From the NCBI GenBank assembly GCA_028564675.1, contig JAOVVO010000218.1:48312-112311 (forward strand): a stretch of 64,000 bases of DNA, read 5' to 3'. The position numbers and the translations under genes were made by a program. Below the pieces are notes generated by a model. That model was not told the origin of the DNA. It searched no databases and was given only the letters and a program-made list of their open reading frames with translations. Positions within the stretch are counted from its first letter, which is position 1; every line of letters starts with the position of its first letter. Below are positions 36,922 through 49,916 of this stretch, one piece after another. Source of the stretch: Onchocerca lupi. Taxonomy: Eukaryota; Nematoda; Chromadorea; Rhabditida; Onchocercidae.

Positions 36922-39900
36922 TTGAATGCTGCTCGATCACTTCCCTACTATTCAAATTCACATTCAAGCATTATAGTTTTTAGCAATTCGAACCTCCGCC
37001 TGTCCCCACATGGTACCTGAATTTATCCGATTAACTGACTTATTAAATGTAGTGGCTAGACAAGAACAATCAGCAACATCGTACCTTTGCTCCCTATCAT
37101 TTCACGAAATCCTTCTTATTTTGATATCTCATATTCTATTTACTTGTACTACAACATGCTCTTCCGTATAGATGCATTAACTGTGCAAAACGATCATCAG
37201 TTCAAATTCAGGATAGAGGACGTGACCCTTGTGATCTTTGCAGTAATTGACATCCAATCATAACTCCATAGTTCTTGTGTGAAATTTTCAGAATAAATGC
37301 CTCCTGTGCAATTTCACGATAGATTGTCAATGCATCGCGAAAAGGCAATTATAAGCTTCACGGAATTGTTGTGAATGGCTGTTGTTGATTGTTAAGACGC
37401 AATCCAAAATTTTTCAAGTTATATAAAATCGCTGATCTATTATATGAATTGATTCCCTCCCTTATTAATGATAATTACTCCACTACTCTTCACACCTATG
37501 CATCCAGATAGATAAGCTCGTGCATCCCCCTCCAATTGAAACTAAGCGTAATTGTTGCACAGCGATCTTGTATCATTGTTGCATACCGTGCACACCTTGT
37601 GGGATAAAGCCATCGATTCATTGGGACAACAGGTGGTGCGTGCTGCTCATTGGAACAGTTTGGTGGTGCATCGATTGGTTGTGTCGTTGGTGGATTGTGC
37701 AGTGGCAGTGGTGATTGGTTTGATTCACGGGGAACTGTCACGTACGTTGCTACACGTACGACGAGTACGACACGAAGCGGCTCTCAAGCAAGACGGCAAT
37801 TGGATGTGCAGAAAGTGGAACGAATATCATATGTACTACATAAATGCGCGATATTTCGTTTGAATTACTTTTTTTTGTTGGTTGCAATTAACGCTATCGT
37901 TTTTATCATTATAACATGATGTATGATTCGCAAATTATTAATTTCACAACATAGAGTTCATTCAATCGAGTATTATATGTGAAGTATCATTGTTAAAAAA
38001 TTGTTAGCGTTCTATGATATGGTTTGATGACGTCATTATATGCAAAAGATTCCACAGATTAGAGAATATTTAAAATCGTTGCAACAAAGTGACAGTATTG
38101 AAAAAGCCAGCCTGAAATGGCACCAGGAGATGGGCCTGTTGGAGATCGAATTGTGGTGAAGGTTGCTTAGACGGTTATGGTTCCACATTTCGTGAATCAT
38201 GATTCTATAATTCTTGAGGGATATACATGCATTAGACTTCTTTTCCCAGTGGTCTGAATTTTTCTTTTGGTTTAGAAACATGAAAACGACTATTTCGTTT
38301 CTATTAAATATGCAACATATTTGCAAATGAAGATTCTTCTATTACTTGAATACATTATTATCGTTATATTTTTGGACTGCTTAAATTACACATCAGAACT
38401 GATTCACTTACTGCCTCAATTTTGGTTTGTAATACGACATTGTACCAATCTTGTTGGTGTTAAGTGGAATTGAGCACTGATAATACTTTTGTGATTGTCA
38501 TTTCAGCAAATTTATTGCTTGATGAGATAAATTTGGGATCGCTGCATTTACTTCTTGGTGATTTATTTTTTAAATCCCAAAAATTTAAATCTTCAACGAT
38601 TTGGTGACTTCTTTGTGCACGAAGAGATGCATTAAAAATGTAGCGTCACTTATTTGTAATTAAGTATAACCGAAGATGTTGGGTAAGACTTATCAACATA
38701 GTTATTGGGTTTGTATCCAGAAATTGGGTTCGCAGGCAACCATTGAATTGGATATATCAAAGCTGGGATTTTCATGAAAAATGTATGTATTTATATATTT
38801 AAGAGGCGCTATGTTTAGTCCATGTTTTTGGAAATACTCTGTTATATAAATGAACAAAAAGTTGTACTGAATAATTCGCATGAGTATTTTTGCTAGGTTC
38901 CCTTTTTTACTAATGCGTTTTGTTGCTGACAAAAATCAGTTTTTTCTGGCAGCTTGGCATCATCGAATGGATTTGTCTTGTTGAAATTCTGTTCTGCAAA
39001 TGAATGTCTTTGTATGGTGTAATCTTTAACAGGATTATGTCCAATTTGTCATTTGGATTATATGGGTAGCTTGATACCAATCAGAAAGTGATGAAATAAA
39101 ATTAGGTTGATGAGTTGAGGTTTGATCTCGGAGCAGTTGGTTTTCCAATGGAAGAAAGTTTGTAATAATAAACAGCTGCATACATGAATCATCTCTGTTT
39201 TAAGTGATGTACAAATAAGGTATATTATCTGCATTATTACTGACTTATTTTTTACATTGTGTGTTGTCTTCAGCTCCATTCACTTTTTACTCCTAATCAT
39301 CTGCAAAGATCAGATCTCAACAAAGTAACCGGATTGTATGAGGAAGTTAGGGTACGGAATATTGAAGGGATTAAAAATAGATTGACATATTGCTTGTTGC
39401 CTTTATGGTTCCGAAATCATCCTATGCAGACTGCATGGGAATAGAAGGAGGGATAGGGAATGGCAGCAATGAAATCTATTTGGGAGAATATATAACACGA
39501 AAAAAATGTATTAAGTGTTACGAATTTTGATATAATTGGTCTCATCGCTGGATTTGAACTATTCCTGCGAATAATTTCCGATTTTTAAATGGAGCTGATT
39601 TCTCATCGCGTCATCTTAGGAATATGAGATATGTCTCTTGAGGAAATTAAATCGCATTACCTAATTTGTAGTTAAAATGAATGCTTGCCAGCAAAAGGCA
39701 TTTTGGAAAATTTGCAAATGGAAATCTTGGTCAGAGTTCTGTCGGTCTTTTTTTGTGCTGATTATTTTGGAATGTAATTTTCCCATTCTGTCTGTTTTCC
39801 TAATAGTGAGTCGGTCTTTCGATCTATAAAGTAATTTGAGTAAAATCGGAATGATTTATGTTTGTGCAAAAAGAGTCTTGTTTTAGTTTTAAGCAAGTGA

Positions 39901-40066
39901 TAAATTGAAATTTGGGCCTTTGTTTTAATCATGTATAATCCTATACAGTTTATTTGCTACGAATAAACGATCTTCCGCTCAATTGCTTTCTCCGTCAACG
40001 AAAAATGATATTTGTTGAAGCTTTCAGATTGTGACTGCAAAGAATAGCATTTGTTTGTTGATAATC
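36922..40066. other. Divergent spacer between C1orf131-like gene and PCF11
   Basis: About 3.1 kb. It is mostly AT-rich and without supported genes, apart from the unusual GC-rich block at 37496-37863. The last 100 bases contain a GCTTTCAG acceptor at 40027 that may take the spliced leader for PCF11. Confidence 0.5.
37496..37863. promoter_or_regulatory. GC-rich island with ATTGG (CCAAT) motifs, possible promoter
   Basis: Base composition jumps well above the surroundings, leaving four overlapping frames open on both strands, which suggests composition rather than coding. It contains at least four ATTGG motifs (reverse CCAAT) and a palindromic cluster of CACGTACG/CGTACGAC. None of the frames shows a known domain. 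A shared promoter or a noncoding first exon between divergent genes is the likeliest reading; a novel small gene (for example + 37552-37863, 103 codons) cannot be excluded. Confidence 0.35.
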
Positions 40067-43000
40067 ATGGCCAAAAATGCAGAAGAAGCTGCACTTGAAT
40101 ATAGGTATGTCTTTATCAAAATTGATTTAGAGTAAATTGCATTTTAATTGATTTCGATAATATTATTTGAATAACAAACTGCATTTCCCATTCCATTGCA
40201 TTTTTTAAGTAGATGTTAACAAACATTTCAAACTTTTCGTACTGCCGTAGTAATTGAATAGTTAAGACAGTCATTGTGTTTTTACTGAGTTATTGATTGA
40301 TAAAGAATCAGATTTATTTCAAGATGGATTTTTTTATTTCATTTTTTTTATAGGCAAGCATTGGATGATTTGAAGGACAACAATAAAATGCAGATTAATT
40401 TGATGACTATTCTTGCCGATGATTACAATTCGTTTTCGAAGGAAATTGTCACTGTTATTGCTCAACAGATTATGAAAGTGGGTAATTCACTTTGGTTTCA
40501 AAACTGCAGATTTGTTACTGTTCTAATTCAGAACAACATATAAACTGCAAATTCATTCATAAATTGGAGCTAAGGATTATTATAATTCTTTTCTGCGATT
40601 ATTAATGCTTTACCTTTAAATTCCATAATTATTAATAAAAATGAGGTTATAAAGAAGATCAGAAATCTTATTATGTACTTAAGTCAAACATATTTTAATC
40701 TAGGAATCGAGACAAGTAGTACACAATACTCTGACTAAGATAAATCATAGAAGATTAATCTTTTAAATATAAACAGCATTAATGGTTTAATTTCAGGTTA
40801 TACCACCTCAAAAATTGGCTGTGATGTATGTTATGGATTCGATATTGAAGAATGTAACTGGCGCTGGTAACTACAAAGAGCATATTGAAAAGATTGTGTA
40901 TAAAATCTTTTTGCATGTTTTTGAAACGGTTCGTTTTTTCCCATTGTTCATAAGCATCATGTATTAGATGAACTTTTTTTAAAGATGGATCGTTTATGAA
41001 AACGAAGAAAAGGTAGCGGAGTAATAATTTTTGTTTGTAGGGTGATGAAAGGACGCGTTTGGCACTACATAAACTCAGGCAAACTTGGACAGGCATATTT
41101 CAACGTTCAACGTTGTATAAAATAGATTTGGCTGTAAACGCAATTGATCCAGCCTGGCCGATTGTAACTCCACAGCCAATTAGCACTCAAGGATCTGGAC
41201 ATAGGCCACAACCTGTTGTAGTGACATCACACCAACCTCGAGCAGCGGCAAAAGTTCATGTCAATCCACACTTTTTACAGAAAAATTCTGTTACAGCTAC
41301 ATCTACTCCTTCTACTGCCACTGCTATTACTACTACTGCTACCAGTGCTACTGTTGACAACAAATTGGTACATGATTTAATAATACGATGTTTATTATTG
41401 CAACAGAATGATTTTGTTATTGTCCATATTACAATTATATCATTTCTAAGCTTCTGTGGAAATCGGTTTCATTACTTAAAAATAAATATTGTAAAGGGTG
41501 TCTCATACATCTCAGTTAAAACTTCTTTTCCCATTATCCCCAGAGAGCTTTCCAGAAAAAATTGATGTGTTGTTTACAATCGATTGGTCATCATCTTTTT
41601 GCGGAGAAGTCGGTTCTTCTGATTTGAAAAATTGGCACATCTTTTAGCTGTTCACAGTGCTAGTTTTGTCGCACAAAATCACTGATTTAATTTGATAACG
41701 GATTTGTTGGTGTTTTGCTGCGCTTGTTCTCTGCATTATATCGCCTGGCTTTTTCGGTTAATTATCTTTTCTAGGAGTTTTCCGGAAAAGTTAGTTGTTC
41801 CAGAAGTGCATTTTTAAGAAATGTTATGGATAAATATGTTTTATTATTGGAACTGAATTACCTGTACAATTGATTCATAGATCCAGTCAGAATCCGGCGG
41901 CAAAAAGATCGAGGAGTATAACGGGAGCAAGAGGTAGTATTTCTAAATGTTATTGTGTTCGTAATGATTTTATTTCAGCAAATGAGCAGTGAGAAGAAAA
42001 AGATAGGTTTGGACCCGAGATTAATGAAACATTCTGATGAAGTGGCAGCTGGTAGACCGGTACCCTTGGTTGCAGCTCGGCCAGAAAATGTCATCGTCAA
42101 GCAGGAACCAATGTAAATTTTCTTTACTGGTCTTTAAAATCATATAAATGGCAGATTATTAATAGTCTATTTCGATGAGGAAACAGCATTTACATTTCTT
42201 AGAAGTATATATGTTCCGAAATGGCGTCATTTTTGCTGTACTTGGATCAAACATTTAGACTTAGATCAGAAAATTGTATGTATATCATACTTTGAAATGT
42301 GCTTGTTCATATATCAGGCATTTTTATAGGCAGCATACAACTGTTATTTTTACTCTTAAAAGCAGAAGATTATCAAATGTTACAATTTTTATATATATGA
42401 CTTAATTACCGATTACTTTATGATTTCGATCTCTTAGACCTTTCCATTTTTATTTTGAGTGGATTGTCAATAACACAATCCTAGAATACTATTTTATTGC
42501 TGTTGCAGCGACAACAATGATGTTGATGAAAGATTAAATGCACAACAGACTGGAAACCTATTGGAGAGTGCATGTGCTCGGAATTTCGGGCACAGGTAGA
42601 TTCCATTTTATTTCATAGGAAAAGTAAAATTGACTAATTAAAAGTTCGTCAGTTTCCTAACCTGTAAATATTGCAATACATTCAACATTACTGATTATCT
42701 TTATATTTTGATCTTTGCAATCTGAAAAAGAAGAAAATAAGAAATAATGAAGTGAATAGTAGAAGCAGGAAAATGGAAAAAAAGACGAAAAAAAATTAAA
42801 ATTGATCTGAAAAATTGAAATTGACTCCAGCAGATTGTATCTTATCGATTTTGCTTTCCTGTTGCTTATGGATTTTATCGAATTACCAATAGTGAAATGG
42901 AAGTTATTGGATTTAGCACGAGCTTTTCAGTTTAAAAGTCCTGACTGTGGCTCTTTTGTATTATTTGAGAAATATTTAGAACTTTTGTAGGCATTATCTT

Positions 43001-46000
43001 TCAGATTCGCTGTTGTCTTTTCTGTCCTTTTGCGTTCTCATAACTTGCTTTTACCATTTTTGTGTTCGAAAATCATTAGTTTCTAGTCTCATCATATTTT
43101 ACAATGATTTTATCTTTTTTAATTTTAAAATGATGAGGTCAGCTGGTGCAAGTTTTATCGTAATCTTTAATGTTGAACTTAGATCTTATAAAATTTGCTA
43201 TATCCATTTCATTTTTTCTCAAACGACAATTTTATTGCACCATTTTGTAGAAAAGAACAAGAATTCGACGGGCGTTCACCAAACGACGTAAAACGTAAGT
43301 CTCCATCATGTATCTCAGATTTGGAAACAGTGGAGAAAAAACCTCGTATACATACACCACCTCAAGACAGAGATCGTCGTACGAATTCACCTTCAACTTC
43401 TTCCTCCATAATACGTCCAACAAACGACCTCGGTTCTCATGCTTTCATTACAACCGCACGACGTGCACAAGCAGCTTCCAGTACAAACACGATTACAGCT
43501 CCCACCGCTCCAGTCATGGTTCCAGTTTCCGGACCATTAATTTTGCCTGCTATTCCATCTACCTCAGGTCCATTACCATTCTTACCACCTATAATGCCAA
43601 CCGTACCGTTGTCAATGGCAGTTCCCAGTATGGCTTCAATTCTAGCAGGTCCTTCCATAATATCCTCTACAAATACGCAAGACTTAATACGAACCGACCC
43701 AAACCATGTAGCACCGATCATCAATAACGAAACTCCGAAACTAGAAGGTATCCCAGCAAATAACAGAATATTTGTGGATGGTCGGGCCTACGAAGTTTCG
43801 TACATTAATGATGTACCAGTCATCGAACGGAATGGTTTGCCACATAGGTTTGTGTTTGTACAACTTTTTTTAATTTGAAATGTAATCTAGGTTTTTCAAT
43901 AGTTTTAGCTCTTATTTAGGATTTATTTTACGGGTGTGCCACGCAATGTAATCATTGATGGTGTCGCTTATCAGCTAGCATTTGGTGAAGAGAAAAGAGT
44001 GATAATTGATGGCGAGGAGCACGTTTTAAGGTAAATTTTCTGGTTGATTTTATTATGTATCACTAGATTAAAAACTTTTCGTACAATAAAAATCATTTTA
44101 ATTCTTGTCCTACATTACTGTTACTGAACAGTGTCGTCTTTTTAACTGTCACTTTGCATATCATGTAATTCAAGCCGTCGATAATTTATCTTCTGATTGG
44201 ATTTAGAGAATATTTTCAACGAATGAAGCTTTTTCACGTTATAGATTTGGAGCACCGTCGCGTGAATTATATATGGGAACTTATCCATTCAAAGGTGCAT
44301 TTGGCGGCCCACCAATCTTTGCTACTATCAATGGAGTACGTCATGAAATACGGTATGTAATATAGTTACTTTTTAAAGTTTTGTACATTTGAGTAAATGT
44401 TTTTTTTTTTTGAGTTAAGTAAATATTTCTGTAAATATTTCTGTTTTTTGTTGATGCACTAGAATCTTTTGCAGGTTGGGTGGACCTCCGCCAGAAGTTA
44501 AAATTGAGCCCGATCCATGTTATGAACTATTGCGATATATGTCGCATACAGGATTTGAGGGGTCAAATAAAACTACAGGTTTTAATTTTTTTTTTTCTCA
44601 TCTTCCCTATATTTTTCTGGTATGAGGATAAAAGAATTGGCATAATTGATCCATATTTTGGTTCGCTAATTTTTGGGGCATATATAAGGATTCTTTCACT
44701 TTCTTTAATAATTTTTAGTATTTTTAGCTCCTAGTGGAACTGAACCGCAAGCACCGGTCGATGTTAAGAGTTTGCTTGCCAAACTACAGCGTACTGGGAT
44801 TCTTTCTGCACTGAACGCAAATAACAGAAGAGATGAAACAGGAGGAGATTCACCCAATCGGTCGATTACACCACCTATTCCTTCTGAACATCGTGGTGAG
44901 GTAACCGAAAGGCTGCCAAAACCACCAACTGATCTTAAATCTTTCTCGATGCGTGCTCTTAGAATGTTAGTTCCCAATTTCCCATCAGTTTTCCTGAAGT
45001 TTAAGTAACTATAAATTAGTTTTTAAGTAATTAAAAAAAAATAATTCGTAGTGGATTGTCATTGTGTATTTTGTTTCAGACGATATTCGTCTGTTGTGGA
45101 AAGCCTTCATCAGAAAAGACGTCTTTGTCCTAATTGCGGTTTGCGATTTAGTGAACTGAAAGGTGAAAGATACCAGCAGCATCTTGACTGGCATTTTCGT
45201 GAAAATTTAAGATCAAATGAAAGCTCACGTTGCCGTGATTGGTACTTACCAAGTGATGTAAGTTTTTTGCAGTTTCGCGGTTTTCCATAGATTTCATTTA
45301 AATAACGGTTCTAATTTCCACACTTTTTCAATTCTTGTTTGATGAAGAGTGGTAACATTTGATGATTGAACTTCATTATATCAGTATGTGGTACGCATTT
45401 CTGGAATTTTTTAATCTATGACAACAGGTAAGGAATTCAGAAAAATAAAAATAATATCGGTTTTGTTCTGTTTGTTCTAGGAATGGTATGAATTTAGTGA
45501 GCAAGAGGAATTAACAGCATCTACATCAGCAACTCGTCTCGCTGGTAAATAAATCGCTTTTTTTATAATAAGATCCCTTTTTACTGCTCTTCACGGAATT
45601 TTGAGGACAGAAAGATGTTTTGTGGTGTAATTATTAATTACATATTTTAATAGTTAAGTGTTTAATTATGGTAATTAAATCGGAAAAATGTAGACAGAAA
45701 AATTTTTCATAGGTAGTGGATCTAATGATACAACAAAGGATACAAATAAGGGAACGTATAGCGTGCCATCTGATTCCGTTCCATCTAAGGTAATTATTTT
45801 GGTTAATTTCGAGATTTGCTGAAGTGATTTCATTTATTCAAACTTTTAAATAATATGACATTTTAAAATGAAATTCAGTCTTATTTGAACTTTTAGGAAT
45901 GTGGTGTATGTAAAGAGAAATTCGAAGAATACTGGGACGAAGATGATGATGTATGGAAACTTCGAGATTGTATGCTTGGCCAAGATGGCAGAGTGAGTTT

Positions 46001-46244
46001 TATTTGTTGTCACTTGAGATAAATTTTTGGAAATCGATTTTTTTTTTCTCTAATTCGTCATTAAAAAGGTAGTCAGTTATTTGCATCATCTTTTTTGCAG
46101 ACATTCCACCCAGGTTGTATATTAGATGCATCAGCCATCCGAATACCAGAAGAGGATAGCCCGAGTGAAGAAGAACAAAGTGATAAGTTGTCATTCCTGA
46201 AATCTTTGAAATTAAAGAAAGATTTTTCTTCTATGAATAGTTGA
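40067..46244 (+). CDS. pcf-11: PCF11 cleavage/polyadenylation and termination factor
   Basis: Subunit of the mRNA 3'-end cleavage complex; it binds the RNA polymerase II C-terminal domain and aids termination. Sixteen exons: 40067-40104, 40354-40477, 40797-40928, 41041-41367, 41979-42112, 42509-42595, 43251-43847, 43920-44030, 44245-44352, 44475-44578, 44728-44965, 45080-45257, 45481-45544, 45713-45789, 45897-45992, 46101-46244; 852 residues, all phases consistent. The N-terminal CID spans about 1-130 (LADDYNSFSKEIVTVIAQQI, YVMDSILKNVTGAGNYKEHI, LRQTWTGIF). A Pro/Ser/Thr-rich middle and a region of short repeats (RAYEVSYINDVPVIERNG, RNVIIDGVAYQLAFG, RFGAPSRELYMG) follow. Two C-terminal zinc-binding motifs flank the CLP1-interacting region: CPNCGLRFSELKG...H...H and CGVCKEKFEEYWDED...H..C. 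The human protein is longer in the middle. Confidence 0.96.
41881..41933 (+). other. Candidate poison exon in PCF11 intron 4
   Basis: Fifty-three bases between a TGATTCATAG acceptor and an AAGAG|GTAGTA donor, more GC-rich than the intron around them. If spliced between exons 4 and 5 the frame shifts and meets TGA within three codons of exon 5. That would truncate PCF11 just after the CID. Confidence 0.35.
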
Positions 46245-46248
46245 TCAG

Positions 46249-46277
46249 TGCACACACACACATATATATATATATAT
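46249..46277. repeat. (CA)n(TA)n microsatellite
   Basis: Compound dinucleotide repeat beginning five bases after the PCF11 stop codon, hence in its 3' UTR. Confidence 0.85.
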
Positions 46278-46712
46278 GTACAGAACGTAACAGAGTTACA
46301 CACTTGTTTGTGGATACACAATACACTAATTTAATATGTCCGAGGCTTTCTTCCAGGTTTGAAGATTTGGCGCATTTACTGTTTCATTTATTTTGATTTC
46401 ATCGAGAAAAAAATAAAATTTTTTTGATTTTGTCGCTGTTGCATCGTATTATTTTTTGACTAATAGCAATTGTTTTCGTTCTAAAACTGCTCTGGTTATT
46501 TAACTTCTTTCCTTTCGCTTTATGCCTGTTGTTTGCGGTTTTTTCTCCAAAAATAAATTTTAGTTAAAAGAAGCCAGTATTTTGTTGTGCAGTAAAGAGA
46601 TTGCGGATGAAATCTGCAGTAAGCTTACTTCTGAATTTATGTTCTGTAAGATACTTGTGATGCGAACGGATGGGGACCGAAACGTTTAATACATGGCGAT
46701 GCGCAAAATCTT

Positions 46713-46758
46713 TATATTTCACTAATTTTACCATTACTGGTAATATTAGTGAAATATA
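46713..46758. repeat. 21-bp hairpin
   Basis: Arms 46713-46733 and 46738-46758 pair with one mismatch around a four-base loop, about 470 bases after the PCF11 stop. Confidence 0.8.
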
Positions 46759-47237
46759 GAGTTTTATGAAGTGGTATTTAAATGGAATGGGTTTTATGAA
46801 AGATTTATTCGGCTGAAAGAAGCATTGTTTGTTTTCGTTTTTTAAATTGAGCTCTGCCTGCGTATGATTATTATAAATTAGTACTAATTCGACTTCTGTT
46901 ATGAGTCAACTAAGGGAGACAGCTTTATATTTGATTTGATGAAGAGAAATAAAAAGTCATTTCATCCTGACTGACAGCGTACATTGACTGGTAACAGAAG
47001 TCATAATTTTAATTAAGATATGATTTAGGTTTTCTTTAGTTGTTAACTAGGAAATAGAACTGAAGAAGAGGGATTAGGTTGTGTCGGCATTTCCACTGGA
47101 ATTTGAATAAAATTATCGGAAAGATTCCTTCACTTCTTGTTTATTTTGCACATCATACTTCAAGGAGTACTTTTTCATGATTCTATCAGATCGCAAATTT
47201 GAATTCTATTATTTTTGGAGTGGTTTATTTGCAAAAG

Positions 47238-49899
47238 ATGACTTGTCTATCCATTGTGATTGACTGTGATGCTCGCCATTGGGGTGAATTGACCGAGAAG
47301 GAAAACAATGAGAAAATCATTTATACGCTGATCAATTCTATTACGTCTTATACAACAGCACACATGTCACTTTCTGCGGCGAATCGTATAATCATCATCG
47401 GTGCTGATATTGCACTTTCGGAACCAACTATATATGCTACAAATGCATCAACAGATGTTAGTTTTTAAAGAAATTCGTTCAGATTTCAACTAATAACTGA
47501 ACGGAAATTGATAGTTACGCTTCCGTATTATCTGGTATAATCAATAATGGAATAATGATCCCTTTAATACATTATACGTTATTAATTTAATTATTTGAGT
47601 TATTAATTTTAATTATTTATTATATTCATTTAATTATTTAAAAAATTTTATTACTAGTAATGTCATTTTAAGTCATTCTATAAGTATGTTTAGAAAAGAG
47701 GAGAGGGTCATGAGGATAATCCTTGATCAATGAAATAGTAATTGGGCGATCAAAGAAGAATAAACTATTCATGATGCTTTGGTGATGAGCACAAAATATA
47801 ACGTGAGAATAGAGAAGGAGCATGATAATAACTAGGATTTGCAGCTTTTGTAGAATGAACACTCAAAATTCAATTAGAAATGTTGCACTTTTTATTTAGA
47901 TAGATATGAATTCAGCAGTAAAAACAGCTATACGAAATGCTCTTAAAAAATCAGCTTCCTCAACAAATACAACAGATTCAGCCGTTTTTGCACCTGCTAT
48001 TGCTGTTGCTATTTGTCGTACGTTTAATTTATTTATTAGGAGCCAGTGGAATTTTCATCCTCAAAAATTTATTTTCCGTTTGATAAATTCAGTTGACTTA
48101 TTTTACTGAATTATTTTCCAAGTTGTAGCTTTATTTCTTGATGTTTTTTAACCGAGATTGATTAGCTGCTTTTGAGAATTTCGTAATATCACTACTTTGA
48201 TTTTTGATGCTTTTTGTTAGTAGCTATTTCAGTACACATCCATCTACAGATTTTAATGGCACAGAATACCATCCTGTCTGGTTTTGATAGCACACCCGAA
48301 TATCATCAAGTATTAATTCGAGTCTTACTTTAGTCTACTGATGTTTTCACAACTCAACATAAGTTAATAAAGCTTGTATTTTCAATGGAAATAAGAAAGC
48401 TGTGGTAATTCATTTACTTGTGGGAATGCTCTAGAAAGGTAAATGTTTATTTTAAGAATGATCACACTATTTTAAATGATATTTCTTCTCCAGATATTTG
48501 TCGTTACAAGAATGAAATTGACAACGGAGATGGACGCATTCTTGTTATCAACATTGGTAGCGATTTCCTTCGAGAGCATAATATTTTAATGAATATCTTC
48601 TTCGCTGCTCATAAGCATAATATTCTCATTGATGTGGCCAATATTGGTTAGTTTTTTCGTTCAACTATTATTTTAAGTAAGATTAAGAATAGAGCAAATA
48701 TGCAGCGCTGGCTTAAAATACTGGACATTACTAGTAGCATGGAAATGTTGGAGGAATACTGCATTATATAAATTTTTGAAGAATCTATTTTACGATAACG
48801 ACAGTTCAAAATTCAGTTAGAATACAAAAGAACGAAAATTATTCTTTTGTACTCTAATTGTTAAAATTATTATCGTCAATTATTTCTAAAAATCTTGGTT
48901 ATGCATAATGAAAAATCATTTTTTTAAATTGAATTTAGGGATTCTGCATAAGGATAAATTTCCTATTTCCATGCAAAACAATAAACCAGTTAATTTTCCA
49001 GGTTATAATTTATCATAAGTTGAGAATAATAGAACAGTTTCTTCTAACATCTTAACTAAAATATTTCCGGTTACAGTCTGAATTATTTTAGGTGAAACAT
49101 CGCCAATTTTGCAACAGGCAAGCGATATCACTGGTGGTACTTACTTGAATGTTAAAAAACCGAGGCAGTTGCTGCAGTACACAATGGTTAGCATCTTAAA
49201 TTGTCCTATTTTTTTTGATAGAAGACTACCTTCTGAAAAAATTAAATAAATCATTTGTGAACATTAATTAATTAGAACATTAGAAAGATTAGAAGAGTTA
49301 AGGTAGTTCGGTTATATCAATCTGGGATTGGAAAAAAATTCGGTTTGAGCAGTCTTTCACAATTCATAAACATCAAATATTTCTTATGTTGTAGTGTTTT
49401 ATGCTTGGAAAGGCATCATTGCGATCAGCATTTCCATCACCTTCATCATCGACCTCAGTGGATTATCGAGCTAGCTGCCATTGCCACGGTGTTCCAGTAA
49501 GTATTGGATGGGTATGCTCCGTATGTCTTTCAGTTCAATGTCACTTCAGTCCAATCTGTCCCGCATGCAAGTCAGTTAATGTTATAGTTTTATTTTTTAT
49601 AAAAGAAGTGAATATTGTGAGGCAGTCAATCATATGTGAATTTAAGGCACCGATAATTAAAATCACTAATTTATGCGAATGTGAAATAATTAAATAATAA
49701 TTGAATATTACGACCTTTAATATATTTTGAATAAATAAAAACAATGCGTTAGCACTAAATTAGGGTTTCTGATGAGAACAGAATTTTTAGTAATCCATCA
49801 ATATTTGTACAAACTTGATATTCTGAAATTTACAGCACAGTATTCAAAATTTCAACTCTCGCGAGAAGGGGACGGAAGAAACGACGCGAAAAGAATTGA
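47238..49899 (+). CDS. GTF2H3: TFIIH core subunit GTF2H3 (p34/Tfb4)
   Basis: Subunit of the general transcription and nucleotide-excision-repair factor TFIIH. Exons 47238-47456, 47900-48017, 48494-48646, 49092-49186, 49395-49570 and 49836-49899; 274 residues. A von Willebrand A-like fold begins SIVIDCDARHWGEL. The conserved blocks SRILV-like GRILVINIGSDF, NIFFAAHKHNILIDV and LQQASDITGGTYLNV follow in order. The C-terminal zinc region reads SVDYRASCHCH, IGWVCSVCLSVQCHFSPIC and CPACNTVFKIS. The last exon is tiny (21 codons): its frame is set by rebuilding the family's CxxAFKIS motif across a GTCAGT donor and TTACAG acceptor, and it ends in a basic tail (RRGRKKRREKN). ATG directly follows an AAAAG that could be a trans-splice site. 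The stop lies 17 bases from the stop of the convergent VKOR gene. Confidence 0.94.
48817..48857. repeat. 16-bp inverted repeat
   Basis: Arms 48817-48832 and 48842-48857 match with one mismatch around a nine-base loop; intronic in GTF2H3. Confidence 0.7.
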
Positions 49900-49916
49900 A
49901 AACAAACGTAAGAAGG

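Larger units (their letters stand above)
46245..47237. other. PCF11 3' flank and spacer
   Basis: About 1 kb, with the CA/TA microsatellite right after the PCF11 stop and a stable hairpin at 46713-46758. No gene recognised; the following gene is on the same strand. Confidence 0.5.

Noticed and set aside
43308..43727. 139-codon + ORF and a 95-codon minus ORF inside PCF11 exon 7
   Set aside because: Both are frame shadows of the long Pro/Ser/Thr-rich PCF11 exon, whose own frame fits the splice phases on both sides.
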